From contig CAITZM010000080.1 of NCBI GenBank assembly GCA_903896925.1, positions 1 through 64,000 on the forward strand: a stretch of DNA of 64,000 nt. The letters run 5' to 3'. This stretch comes from an uncultured Lentisphaerota bacterium. GTDB lineage: Bacteria > Verrucomicrobiota > Kiritimatiellia > CAIQIC01. Shown piece by piece: positions 1-7,464 of the stretch; position 1 is the first letter of the stretch; each line of letters starts with the position of its first letter. The translations under genes and the position numbers were made by a program. The notes below the pieces were generated by a model, which was given only the letters and a program-made list of their open reading frames with translations, searched no databases and was not told the DNA's origin.

Positions 1-67
1 TACGGCCCATTCTCGGGGGGCGGAAAACCGAGCTCCCACAGGGCTCGACACACATCATCACTCACAA

Positions 68-118
68 AAAAAGGGGACATTCTAATCGAGCGCAAAAAGG
101 GGACATTTTAAACGAGCG
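68..118. repeat. Tandem direct repeat with GGGGACATT core
   Basis: Two 25-nt units, at 68-92 and 94-118, differ at only two positions. Each starts with an A-run, carries the core GGGGACATT and ends in CGAGCG. I see no gene in the first 140 nt. Similar GGGGACA motifs often lie beside transposase genes or their scars, so this may be the end of a mobile element outside the window. That origin is inference; no transposase is visible here. Confidence 0.6.
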
Positions 119-140
119 TTGACAAGCGGCTCGGAGGCGG

Positions 141-169
141 TTGCGTCGGCGGGGCGGATGGGCTATACA
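141..169 (+). promoter_or_regulatory. Putative sigma-70-type promoter of the S41 protease-tsaD operon
   Basis: TTGCGT (141-146), a 17-nt spacer and TATACA (164-169) precede the protease start at 207. The predicted transcript would begin near 176, leaving a leader of about 30 nt with GGGAG at 196-200. A TTGACA at 119-124 is too far from this -10 box to pair with it. Confidence 0.45.
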
Positions 170-206
170 TCCGGCCTTGCGCCGCAGGGCGGCGCGGGAG
201 AAGCGG

Positions 207-1508
207 ATGATGCAACTCAAGAAGCTCGGGATCGGCGTGGGCTGGGTGCTGCTGGCGGTGGCGCTGGCGGTCAACTTCGGCTATGCCGCGCGCGGGGCGC
301 GTACGCCGCGCGGCGGCGAACGCGAGGCGGCCTACGAGAAGATGACCCTGTTCACCAAGGTCATCGAACAGGTGCGCGACCTCTATGTCGACACGAACAA
401 GGTCGCCTATACCAACCTGATCTACGGCGCGATGCGCGGGATGCTCCAGTCGCTCGACCCGCACAGCGCGTTCCTCGACCCGGCCACCTACAAGGACATG
501 AAGGACGACACCAGCGGCCAGTTCGGCGGGCTCGGCATCTTCGTGGGCATGAAGGACGGCCTGCCGACGGTCATCTCACCGATGGAAGACACGCCGGGCT
601 TCCGCGCCGGCATCCTGCCGGGCGACAAGATCATCGAGGTGGACGGCAAGACCACCGAGGGCCTCGCGCTCGACGAGGTGGTCAAGAAGATGCGCGGTCT
701 CCCGGGCTCCAAGGTGGTGCTGCGGCTGATGCGGCCCAAGACGCAGGCGCTGCGCACCGTCGAGGTCGTCCGTGCGGAGATCAACGTGCCCAGCGTGAAG
801 GATGCGCAGATGCTGGAGGACGGCATCGGCTACGTCCGCATGCTGCAGTTCACCGAACACACGGCCGCCGACCTCCAGAAGGCGCTCGACGACCTCAACA
901 AGCAGGGCATGCGCGCCTTCATCCTCGACCTGCGCAACAACCCCGGCGGACTGCTCTCCTCCGCGGTGGAGGTCAGCCAGAAGTTCCTGCGCAAGGGCGA
1001 CCTGATCGTCTCGACGGTCGGCCGGACCGAGAAGCAGTTGCTCGTCGAAAAGGCCGGCGGCCGCGTCCGCTATCTCGATTTCCCGATGGCGATCCTCGTC
1101 AACGGCGGCAGCGCGAGCGCGGCGGAGATCGTCTCCGGCGCGTTGCAGGACCAGCACCGCGCGTTCCTCGTCGGCGAGAAGACCTTCGGCAAGGGCTCGG
1201 TCCAGAGCGTCATCCCGCTCGACGACGGCTCCGCGCTCAAGCTGACCACGGCGAAGTACTACACGCCGGGCCACCGCGTGATCCACGAGCACGGCATCGA
1301 GCCGGACATCGTCGTCGCCATGCCGCCGGAAGATTTCCGCAGGCTCTGGCTCCAGCGCCAGCGTCCGAAGAATGCGCCGGCGGCGGAAGACGCCGAACCC
1401 GAAGCGCGCGTCACCGATGTCCAGCTGGAGCGCGCCGTGGATACGCTCAAGGGCGTGCTCGTCATCGGCAAACGTGCGCAGGCGCGCCTGACCATCCCGA
1501 AATCCTGA
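207..1508 (+). CDS. ctpA: S41-family carboxy-terminal processing protease
   Basis: Membrane-anchored, extracytoplasmic serine protease of the CtpA/tail-specific family (433 aa). A hydrophobic segment lies at the N-terminus. Next comes a PDZ domain (GGLGIFVG through GILPGDKIIEVDG), which in this family presents substrate C-termini. The protease core carries GGSASAAE with the catalytic Ser region (about nt 1104-1127) and EKTFGKG with the partner Lys. I chose ATG 207 because GGGAG lies six nt upstream and the anchor then begins the protein. The earlier in-frame ATG at 141 would add 22 arginine-rich residues and overlaps the predicted promoter. The stop shares an A with the tsaD start (TGATG), so the two genes are probably translationally coupled. 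Confidence 0.9.
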   Translation: MMQLKKLGIGVGWVLLAVALAVNFGYAARGARTPRGGEREAAYEKMTLFTKVIEQVRDLYVDTNKVAYTNLIYGAMRGMLQSLDPHSAFLDPATYKDMKDDTSGQFGGLGIFVGMKDGLPTVISPMEDTPGFRAGILPGDKIIEVDGKTTEGLALDEVVKKMRGLPGSKVVLRLMRPKTQALRTVEVVRAEINVPSVKDAQMLEDGIGYVRMLQFTEHTAADLQKALDDLNKQGMRAFILDLRNNPGGLLSSAVEVSQKFLRKGDLIVSTVGRTEKQLLVEKAGGRVRYLDFPMAILVNGGSASAAEIVSGALQDQHRAFLVGEKTFGKGSVQSVIPLDDGSALKLTTAKYYTPGHRVIHEHGIEPDIVVAMPPEDFRRLWLQRQRPKNAPAAEDAEPEARVTDVQLERAVDTLKGVLVIGKRAQARLTIPKS

Positions 1509-2554
1509 TGAACCTGCTCGCCATCGAAACCTCGTGCGACGAGACGTCCGTCGCCGTGCTCACCGCGCCCAATGTGCTGCGCGCGAATCTCGTCTACACG
1601 CAGATCGCGAAGCACCGGCCCTACGGCGGCGTGGTGCCGGAGATCGCCTCGCGCTGCCACGTCGAGGAGCTGCCCGGCCTGCTGCGGCAGGCCCTCGCCG
1701 AGTCCGGCCTCGCCTGGGGCGACCTTGATGCCATCGCCGTCACGCACGGCCCCGGCCTCGCCAGTGCGCTGCTGGTCGGCCTCGCCGCCGCGCAGGCGCT
1801 CGCGTTGCGCCTGGACATCCCGCTGCTTGCCGTCAACCATCTCGAGGGCCACCTCTGCTCGCTGTTCCTCGACCCGGCCGCGCCCGCGTTCGCCGACGCA
1901 CTCCCGTTCCTCACCCTGATCGTCTCCGGCGGCCATACGCAGCTCGTCCGCGTCGAGGCGCCCGGCCAGTACCGCCTGCTCGGCCAGACGCTTGACGACG
2001 CCGCCGGCGAGGCGCTCGACAAGGGCGCGAAACTGCTCGGCCTCGGCTACCCCGGCGGCCCGCTCATCGAGCGCGCCGCGCAGGGTGGCGACATGCGGCG
2101 CATCAAGTTCCCGCGCGGCCAGCCGACCGAGCACACCGGCGGGCTCGATCCCGCCCTGTGCTTCAGCTACAGCGGGCTGAAGACCGCCCTGCTCTACCAC
2201 CTCAAGGCGCAACCCGCCGCCGCCCAGCCGCCGGAACTGGCGCACACCGCGGCAAGCTACCAGGAAGCCGTCTTCGACGCGCTCATCGCGCGCAGCGCCC
2301 GGGCCTTGGAACGGCAGGATGTGAAATATTTCGGCTGCTGCGGCGGCGTCTCGATCAACAAGCGCCTGCGCGCCAAGCTCGCGGAACTGGCCGCGCAGTG
2401 TGGCGTGCCGCTGCTGCTCGCGCCGCCGAAGTTCTGCACCGACAACGCGGCGATGATCGCTGCGGCCGCCTGCCGGCAGCTCCCGCTGGCCGCCGGCGCG
2501 GAAAAGATTCCGCGGCTCGACGCGCACCCGGAACTGGCTTTCGGCACGGTGTGA
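1508..2554 (+). CDS. tsaD: tRNA N6-adenosine threonylcarbamoyltransferase TsaD
   Basis: Cytoplasmic enzyme that transfers the threonylcarbamoyl group from TC-AMP to A37 of ANN-decoding tRNAs, working with TsaB and TsaE. The 348-residue length is normal for the family. Visible signatures are ETSCDETS near the N-terminus, the metal-binding HLEGH (His111 and His115), VSGGHTQLV, and the C-terminal CTDNAAMIA. The frame stays open upstream to 119, but that part is the shadow of the protease gene; the family N-terminus MNLLAIETSCDETS fixes the start at 1508. This essential gene sits behind ctpA in a two-gene operon and is unrelated to the carbohydrate genes that follow. Confidence 0.97.
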   Translation: MNLLAIETSCDETSVAVLTAPNVLRANLVYTQIAKHRPYGGVVPEIASRCHVEELPGLLRQALAESGLAWGDLDAIAVTHGPGLASALLVGLAAAQALALRLDIPLLAVNHLEGHLCSLFLDPAAPAFADALPFLTLIVSGGHTQLVRVEAPGQYRLLGQTLDDAAGEALDKGAKLLGLGYPGGPLIERAAQGGDMRRIKFPRGQPTEHTGGLDPALCFSYSGLKTALLYHLKAQPAAAQPPELAHTAASYQEAVFDALIARSARALERQDVKYFGCCGGVSINKRLRAKLAELAAQCGVPLLLAPPKFCTDNAAMIAAAACRQLPLAAGAEKIPRLDAHPELAFGTV

Positions 2555-2654
2555 TTTCGTTGCGCACAGTGTCCTCGTTCTCGTCGTCGCCCTCGCTTGG
2601 CATGTAGAAATTTTGAGCACGAGGACGAACGATCATGAGAGCGGAAGAAACAAC

Positions 2655-3467
2655 ATGAGTAAGGGCTGGCTCGCGACAGGGATGGGCCTGTGCCTCGCGC
2701 TGCTGACGGCGCAGGCGGCGGGTGCGAAATTTCCCGACCCGACGTTGAAGCCCGACCTGGTCATCAAGGCGACGCCGGGCACGAACACCTATACCACGGG
2801 CAAGGGGAAATATGACGGCGGTACTTTCGCCGTCTATGTGCCCGCAAGTTATACACCCGACAAAGCTATGCCGCTGGTGGTCAGTTCGCACGGCGCCGGC
2901 GGCACCGGGCCGAAGGAAGTCGGCGGCTGGATACGGCTCGCGGACAAATACGGCTTCCTCGTCGTGTGTCCCTCCTATGGCTGCGCCACGGCGCACACCA
3001 CGCTCGCCGCGCTGCAAGGTGTCATCGCGCAGGACGAACGGCAGCTGAAGGACATCATGGAGCGCGTTTTTAAGTCGCTGAACGTGGACCGTGCGCACGT
3101 GCTGCACACCGGGTTCAGCGGCGGAGGCGTGCCCACGTGGTACATCGCCTGGGCGCACCCGGAATGGTTCACCGCGCTCTGCTTCCGCAGCGCCAATTTC
3201 TATGGCGAGAAGGCCGTTCGCTTCACGCGCAAGGCGGAATGGAAAACGCGGCCGCTCTACCTGTTCTGGGGCACCAAGGATAACCCGATCATCATCACGA
3301 AAAGCCCGACCTCGGCCGGCGGCGAAGGCCCCGCCTCGCTGGACTTCCTGAAGAAATTCCAGTGCAAGAATCTGAAGCACGAAATCATCCCCGAGGGCGG
3401 CCACGACAGCCATCCCGACCTTGCCGCCCAGTGGTTCGCCACGGAAGTCTGCGCCGCCGCCCGGTAA
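2655..3467 (+). CDS. Secreted alpha/beta-hydrolase (esterase/PHB-depolymerase-like)
   Basis: Exported alpha/beta-hydrolase of 270 aa, probably an esterase that removes acyl groups from polysaccharides; the exact substrate cannot be read. A signal peptide ends near AQAAGA (residues 19-24). The oxyanion loop is SSHGAGG (78-83), the nucleophile Ser155 sits in GFSGGG, and a plausible catalytic His250 lies in EGGHDSH near the C-terminus. I chose ATG 2655 because GGAAG lies just upstream and a signal peptide follows at once; the open frame reaches back to 2613 without one. The gene stands alone between tsaD and the DUF1080 gene. The upstream 100 nt show no convincing promoter. Confidence 0.75.
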   Translation: MSKGWLATGMGLCLALLTAQAAGAKFPDPTLKPDLVIKATPGTNTYTTGKGKYDGGTFAVYVPASYTPDKAMPLVVSSHGAGGTGPKEVGGWIRLADKYGFLVVCPSYGCATAHTTLAALQGVIAQDERQLKDIMERVFKSLNVDRAHVLHTGFSGGGVPTWYIAWAHPEWFTALCFRSANFYGEKAVRFTRKAEWKTRPLYLFWGTKDNPIIITKSPTSAGGEGPASLDFLKKFQCKNLKHEIIPEGGHDSHPDLAAQWFATEVCAAAR

Positions 3468-3544
3468 GCTTCCCAATGGACGTGCCGGAGCGCGCGGCCG
3501 GCCGCCGGGGCACTGCGGCGCGTGGGGCTGGCCGCACTTCGCGC

Positions 3545-3572
3545 TTGAATCGGCGCGGCCGCGGGCTTACAA
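3545..3572 (+). promoter_or_regulatory. Putative promoter of the DUF1080 gene
   Basis: TTGAAT (3545-3550), a 16-nt spacer and TTACAA (3567-3572) lie 48 nt before the start codon at 3620. The -10 match is only moderate. Reading TACAAG with a 17-nt spacer is equally possible. Confidence 0.35.
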
Positions 3573-3619
3573 GTCGCCCCCGTGTGCAGCGATCAGACAA
3601 CCCTGAACAGAGGAACTCC

Positions 3620-4798
3620 ATGAAGAAGCAGTTCGCCTTTGCCGCCGCCGCGCTGGTGCTCGGCGCGACGGCCCAAGCCAATACCGGTTCGGCCTTCTAC
3701 GGCGATGCGCCCGATGCGCATCATCCATGGGCCATTCACGATTGGAACCGGCCGCAGCCGCCGCGCGTCGAACCGCTGCCCTATGACGCCGAAAAAGCGA
3801 AAGCGCCCGCCGGCGCCGTGGTGCTCTGCGACGGCACCGAGGCGACGCTCTCCAAGTGGGAATGCGACAAGCCGGAAGGCGGCGCAACCAAGTGGATCGC
3901 CAAGGATGGCGCCTTCCAGTGCGTGCCGAAGTCCGGTTACGTCCGCACGAAGGCGAAATTCGGCGACTGCCAGCTGCACGTCGAGTGGTCCGCGCCGACG
4001 CCGCCGCAGGGCGAGAGCCAGGGCCGCGGCAACAGCGGCATCTTCTTGATGGGCGCCGTCGAATGTCAGGTGCTCGACAACTACGACAACGAAACCTACG
4101 CAGATGGTTTCGCGTGCTCCATCTATGGCATCAGGCCTCCGCTGGCCAATGCGCTGCGCAAACCCGGCGAGTGGCAGCAGATCGACATCACCTTCCGTCG
4201 CCCGGTCTATGAAGGCGACAAGCTGGTGCATCCGGGCTACATGACCGTCTACTGCAACGGCATCCTCGTGCAGGACAAAACGCAGCTGGACGGGACGGGC
4301 GGCCACAAGAAACGCTCCACACCAGGCCCCTATCCCGAAGTTGGCCCGCTCAAGCTGCAGGACCACGGCAATCCCGTCCGTTTCCGCAACATCTGGCTTC
4401 AGGCCCTGCCGCCGCGCACCGCGGCCGACGATGCGGGCATCAATGGCCCGCTCTCCGAGGAAGCCACGGCTGCCAAGCGCAAGGAAATCGCCGCCACGGT
4501 GCGTGCCGATGCCGCCAAGCTGGGCGACAAGCCCCTCGACCAGATGCTCCGCCTCGCCGAGTCGCTCATCTATGAAAAGGACGAAGCGACCGCGAAGGAC
4601 GTCTGCGGCAAGCTCGGTGCCTATGTCGCCGGCCTCGAGGCGCTGCCGAAGAACAAGCTCAACGACAAGAAGGATGAAGTGAAGCGCGTCCGCGGCGCGT
4701 TCCAGTACCTCGCCAAGTTCCAATGCTGCGGCACCGACTGCGCGCCGTGCGCGACCTTGGAAAAGATCGTCAAGGCCCACGGTTGGGACAAGAAGTAG
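3620..4798 (+). CDS. Secreted DUF1080 (3-keto-disaccharide hydrolase-like) protein
   Basis: Exported 392-aa protein with one DUF1080 jelly-roll domain (about residues 60-270). Family members include 3-keto-glycoside hydrolases, and the fold resembles concanavalin-like glucanases. Matching motifs are VVLCDGTEATLSKWE, RGNSGIFLMG, ECQVLDNYDN, and the final strand LKLQDHGNPVRFRNIWL. A Lys/Glu-rich helical tail of about 110 residues with two cysteine pairs (QCCGTDCAPC) follows and is not part of the standard domain. The start at 3620 has AGAGGA seven nt upstream and opens a signal peptide ending near AQA. The open frame upstream of it is non-coding. A strong terminator follows the stop. Confidence 0.82.
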   Translation: MKKQFAFAAAALVLGATAQANTGSAFYGDAPDAHHPWAIHDWNRPQPPRVEPLPYDAEKAKAPAGAVVLCDGTEATLSKWECDKPEGGATKWIAKDGAFQCVPKSGYVRTKAKFGDCQLHVEWSAPTPPQGESQGRGNSGIFLMGAVECQVLDNYDNETYADGFACSIYGIRPPLANALRKPGEWQQIDITFRRPVYEGDKLVHPGYMTVYCNGILVQDKTQLDGTGGHKKRSTPGPYPEVGPLKLQDHGNPVRFRNIWLQALPPRTAADDAGINGPLSEEATAAKRKEIAATVRADAAKLGDKPLDQMLRLAESLIYEKDEATAKDVCGKLGAYVAGLEALPKNKLNDKKDEVKRVRGAFQYLAKFQCCGTDCAPCATLEKIVKAHGWDKK

Positions 4799-4826
4799 AC
4801 CCCGCCTTGGCACTTGATGCCTGATG

Positions 4827-4860
4827 CCGGGCGGCGCCCCTCGCGCCGCCCGGTTTTTTT
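4827..4860 (+). terminator. Intrinsic terminator after the DUF1080 gene
   Basis: A perfect 11-bp stem (CCGGGCGGCGC at 4827-4837 with GCGCCGCCCGG at 4843-4853) and a 5-nt loop are followed at once by seven T residues (4854-4860). Confidence 0.9.
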
Positions 4861-4875
4861 GTGCCGGTTCGGTGG

Positions 4876-4919
4876 CTTTGTGGGCAGGGTTCGCGGGGCT
4901 GGAAGCCCCGCCCACAAAG
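4876..4919. repeat. Dispersed hairpin repeat, copy 1
   Basis: Nested inverted repeat: outer arms CTTTGTGGGC (4876-4885) and GCCCACAAAG (4910-4919), inner arms GGGGCT and AGCCCC. There is no T-run, so it is not a second terminator. An inverted, diverged copy lies at 5048-5082. The two copies bracket a 4920-5047 segment in which I see no gene. Confidence 0.65.
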
Positions 4920-5047
4920 ACCAACAGCTGTTAAAGTGAGACTGCTGTTGCGCTTGGTTTCGTTGTTGCGGGCTTGCTGCTCTGCCAGCAGAAGGCTCTG
5001 ACGATAACGCGTTGGATGTGCAGTTCTACGCGTTGCTCAGCTCCCGC

Positions 5048-5082
5048 CTTGGTGGGCGGGGCTTCCACCCCCGCGCAACCCG
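5048..5082. repeat. Dispersed hairpin repeat, copy 2 (inverted)
   Basis: Reading the minus strand gives a GGTGGAAGCCCCGCCCACC core that matches most of the 4876-4919 element in the opposite orientation. Paired inverted copies resemble BIME-type arrangements of REP elements. The rest of 5083-5160 holds nothing recognisable. Confidence 0.5.
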
Positions 5083-5166
5083 CTGCAACGCTACAGGCCC
5101 CTGACAACCCGCCCGCACCAACCGTTACCATCCAACGCCAAGGATAAACTTCCGGCCCGCCGCGTC

Positions 5167-5195
5167 TTGGAAAAAACGGCGACAACGGGTATACA
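5167..5195 (+). promoter_or_regulatory. Promoter of the small YY-motif protein gene
   Basis: TTGGAA (5167-5172), an exact 17-nt spacer and TATACA (5190-5195) lie 22 nt before the start codon. A good Shine-Dalgarno (AAAGGAG, ending at 5212) sits between promoter and ATG. Confidence 0.65.
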
Positions 5196-5217
5196 TATGC
5201 ATGGAAAAGGAGTTCCT

Positions 5218-5862
5218 ATGAAACAGTTGCTATGGCTTTCGCTGGCCGCCACCGTGTTGGCCGGATCGTTCGCGCAGGCGCAGTACGGCCATCGGGACAC
5301 GGGCCGCAGCGGTCCGCAGTCCTTTGGTCCCAATGCCCAGTATTACACGCCGCAGCCGCGCACGGTGCCCACTCTGCCCCCGGGTTGCGCCCTGATGACC
5401 ATCGGCGGCGCGCAATATTATTTTGGCGGCGGCCAATATTATCAACCCGGTGTCGGTGGCTACCTGGTCGTGCCCACGCCCGCCGGCGCGACGCTGACCG
5501 AATTGCCGCCCGGCTCGCAGCAGATGTTGGTCGGCAGCACACTGTGCTACCTCGTCAATGGGGTCGCCTACCGGAAAACCGTCTACGGTTATGAGGTCAT
5601 GCCTCCGCCGGCCGTGGTCGTGCAGCAGATCGTCACCTCCGCCGCGCCGCCCGCCGTGGTCACCGGGCCTCCGCCCGCGCCCGCCGCCGGTGCCGCAAGC
5701 GATGCCACCAACAACGTCTTCACCGTGAACATTCCCAACGCCCAGGGCGGCTTCACGCCCGTACCCATCAAACGCGCCGGGGCAAACTTCATCGGCCCGC
5801 AAGGCGAGCTCTACACCGAGTTCCCGCGCATCGAGCAGCTCAAGCTCCAGTACGGGAAATAG
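5218..5862 (+). CDS. Exported small protein with YY motifs (DUF6515-like)
   Basis: Exported 214-aa protein of unknown function. A signal peptide ends at AQAQ (about residue 21). The body has paired tyrosine motifs (AQYYTPQ, AQYYFGGGQYY), then a GSTLCYLVNGVAYRKTVYGYEV stretch typical of small envelope proteins of the DUF6515 type, a Pro/Ala-rich linker (about 125-160) and a C-terminal mini-domain (NVFTVNIPN through GPQGELYTEFP). I chose ATG 5218 because AAAGGAG precedes it and the signal peptide begins there; the in-frame ATG at 5167 lies inside the promoter. It is monocistronic. Similarity to DUF6515 is from memory of the motif, so the family assignment is tentative. Confidence 0.6.
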   Translation: MKQLLWLSLAATVLAGSFAQAQYGHRDTGRSGPQSFGPNAQYYTPQPRTVPTLPPGCALMTIGGAQYYFGGGQYYQPGVGGYLVVPTPAGATLTELPPGSQQMLVGSTLCYLVNGVAYRKTVYGYEVMPPPAVVVQQIVTSAAPPAVVTGPPPAPAAGAASDATNNVFTVNIPNAQGGFTPVPIKRAGANFIGPQGELYTEFPRIEQLKLQYGK

Positions 5863-5933
5863 CCCGCTCCGCCTTAAAACTTCAGCGCCACCTCGACGGG
5901 AGGGGGCAATGGATGCGGAACCCACGACAGGGT

Positions 5934-6510
5934 TTATAGATTTTGCCTGCTGATCAGGTTCACGACCACCTTGCAGAGAGTGTCCTTCTCGGCCGCTTTG
6001 CTCTCGGCGATGAGCAGGGTCAGGGCGACGAGGGCGTTATCCGCCAGCCGCTTCGAACCGTCCTTGCGGTAGAGCAGGCCGTTGGCGTCGAGGAACCAGT
6101 TCCATAAAACCATCCCACCCCGGTGATACCGTGGAGTCGCAGCTGCTGATGGTCATATTGATCCAGCAGCCGCAGTGCAAGGGGGTAATCGATGATGACC
6201 CGGAGCAAGCCTTCGGCTTCCGTGCCGGTGACAGCCTTTTCGGCGATGATCCGCCCCATCACATCCACCGCCGACTGGAGTTCTGACAATCGGACCACCT
6301 GCGCCTGCAGCCGTTTCTCGTTGAGCGTGTAACCCTTGACGAGGTGATCCTTCAAGACACCCGTGGCCCAGATGCGAAATTCGGTTCCACGCCGGGAGTT
6401 GACGCGGTAGCCGACGGACAGGATGGCGTCCAGACTGTAGAAGACCACTGGCTTGTCCGAACCAGGTATGTGCATTTTTTGCACATTGCTTTCTTTATGT
6501 AATTCACCTG
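5934..6510 (-). pseudogene. Remnant of a RhuM-Fic/DOC fusion gene
   Basis: Two pieces in different frames. From about 6510 down to 6115 the minus strand encodes GELHKESNVQKMHIPG, YSLDAILSVGYRVNSRRG and DQYDHQQLRLHGITGVG, typical of the RhuM-type N-terminal part of virulence RhuM/Fic/DOC proteins. From about 6115 to the TAA at 5936-5934 another frame encodes LWNWFLDANGLLYRKDG and ADNALVALTLLIAESK, the usual C-terminal tail of the same family. The first ~80 codons and the central part with the Fic core HxFxDGNKR are missing. It is a dead toxin-like or AMPylation-type gene. The adjacent esterase gene begins where its 5' end was lost. Confidence 0.75.
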
Positions 6511-6530
6511 AAGGGTGGTATAAACCCGCC

Positions 6531-7442
6531 ATGAGAAATCACTGGGCGGGCGGGTTGCTGGCGGGCGTTGTACTGCTACAAGCGGGGGCGGCCGACTTTC
6601 CGGTGGCATCCCCGGTGCCGCCAGCTCCCACCGGGCAACTGCGAGCGGCGGACAAGCCCTTGCCTTGGCCGGTGCCAGGGCAGGTCCTCCGCTTGTGGCC
6701 AGGCGACGCACCGGGCTGGGTGGCGTCGACCAACGTCGAGTGCATCGTGAATGAGCGACATCGGAATGTCTCGGTCCCGGAACTGTGGGTCTACCTCCCG
6801 CCGCAACCAGCGCGCAACCGCGCCTCGCTGCTGATCTGCCCCGGCGGCGGCTATGGGCATCTGGCCATGGGGCTGCATCTGGGCAATGTCGTCAAACTGT
6901 TCAACGGTCAGGGGCTCGCGGTGTTCGGCCTCAAGTACCGGACACGTTACGGAACCAACGATGTGGTCAACGATGCGGTGACCGACTGCGCGCGGGCGCT
7001 GCGCCTCATCCGCCTGCATGCGGCGGAATGGGGGCTCGATCCGGCGCGGGTCGGTGTCCAAGGTTATTCCGCCGGGGCCAACGTCTGCCTGAACCTGCTG
7101 GGACGTTTCGATGAGGGAGAGGCCGGAGCGTCCGATCCCGTCGAAAAATATTCCAGCCGTCCGGATTTTATGGCGCTGATGTGTCCTTGGCCGAACGGCA
7201 AAACCGCCGCCGCTTATCCGATCCACAAGAATCCTCCGCCGGTATTCATCGCCTCGGCCCGGGACGACAAGACCGCGCCCACCGCCTTTGCGCTGGAGAT
7301 CGCGGAAGCGGTCAAACGGCAGGGCGGCAAGGTCGAGCTCTTCATCGTGCCGACTGGCGGCCACGGGGCCTTCCACTTCGGCGTCGGATCCGGTCCCGGG
7401 ACAAAATGGCCGGACGCCTTTATCCCCATGATCCCGCACTAG
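6531..7442 (+). CDS. Secreted alpha/beta-hydrolase (BD-FAE / acetyl-xylan-esterase-like)
   Basis: Exported 303-aa alpha/beta-hydrolase resembling the esterase/lipase and BD-FAE-type carbohydrate esterases often found beside glycosidases. A signal peptide ends near AGAADF (residues 18-23). The oxyanion segment is LICPGGGYGHLAMG (101-114), nucleophile Ser180 lies in GYSAG, and the acid and base are probably in ARDDKTAP and TGGHGAFHFG. ATG 6531 is preferred over the longer open frame from 6453 because it begins a signal peptide and the extra 26 residues read antisense through the RhuM remnant. Only 22 nt separate it from the next gene, so the two probably form an operon acting on an acylated polysaccharide. 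Confidence 0.75.
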   Translation: MRNHWAGGLLAGVVLLQAGAADFPVASPVPPAPTGQLRAADKPLPWPVPGQVLRLWPGDAPGWVASTNVECIVNERHRNVSVPELWVYLPPQPARNRASLLICPGGGYGHLAMGLHLGNVVKLFNGQGLAVFGLKYRTRYGTNDVVNDAVTDCARALRLIRLHAAEWGLDPARVGVQGYSAGANVCLNLLGRFDEGEAGASDPVEKYSSRPDFMALMCPWPNGKTAAAYPIHKNPPPVFIASARDDKTAPTAFALEIAEAVKRQGGKVELFIVPTGGHGAFHFGVGSGPGTKWPDAFIPMIPH

Positions 7443-7464
7443 TCGAACCCGGAGCGCCTGCCGC

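Noticed and set aside
119..1507. Long open frame in phase with tsaD upstream of its start
   Set aside because: It is the shadow of the protease gene: arginine-rich, with no domain. The TsaD family N-terminus begins at 1508.
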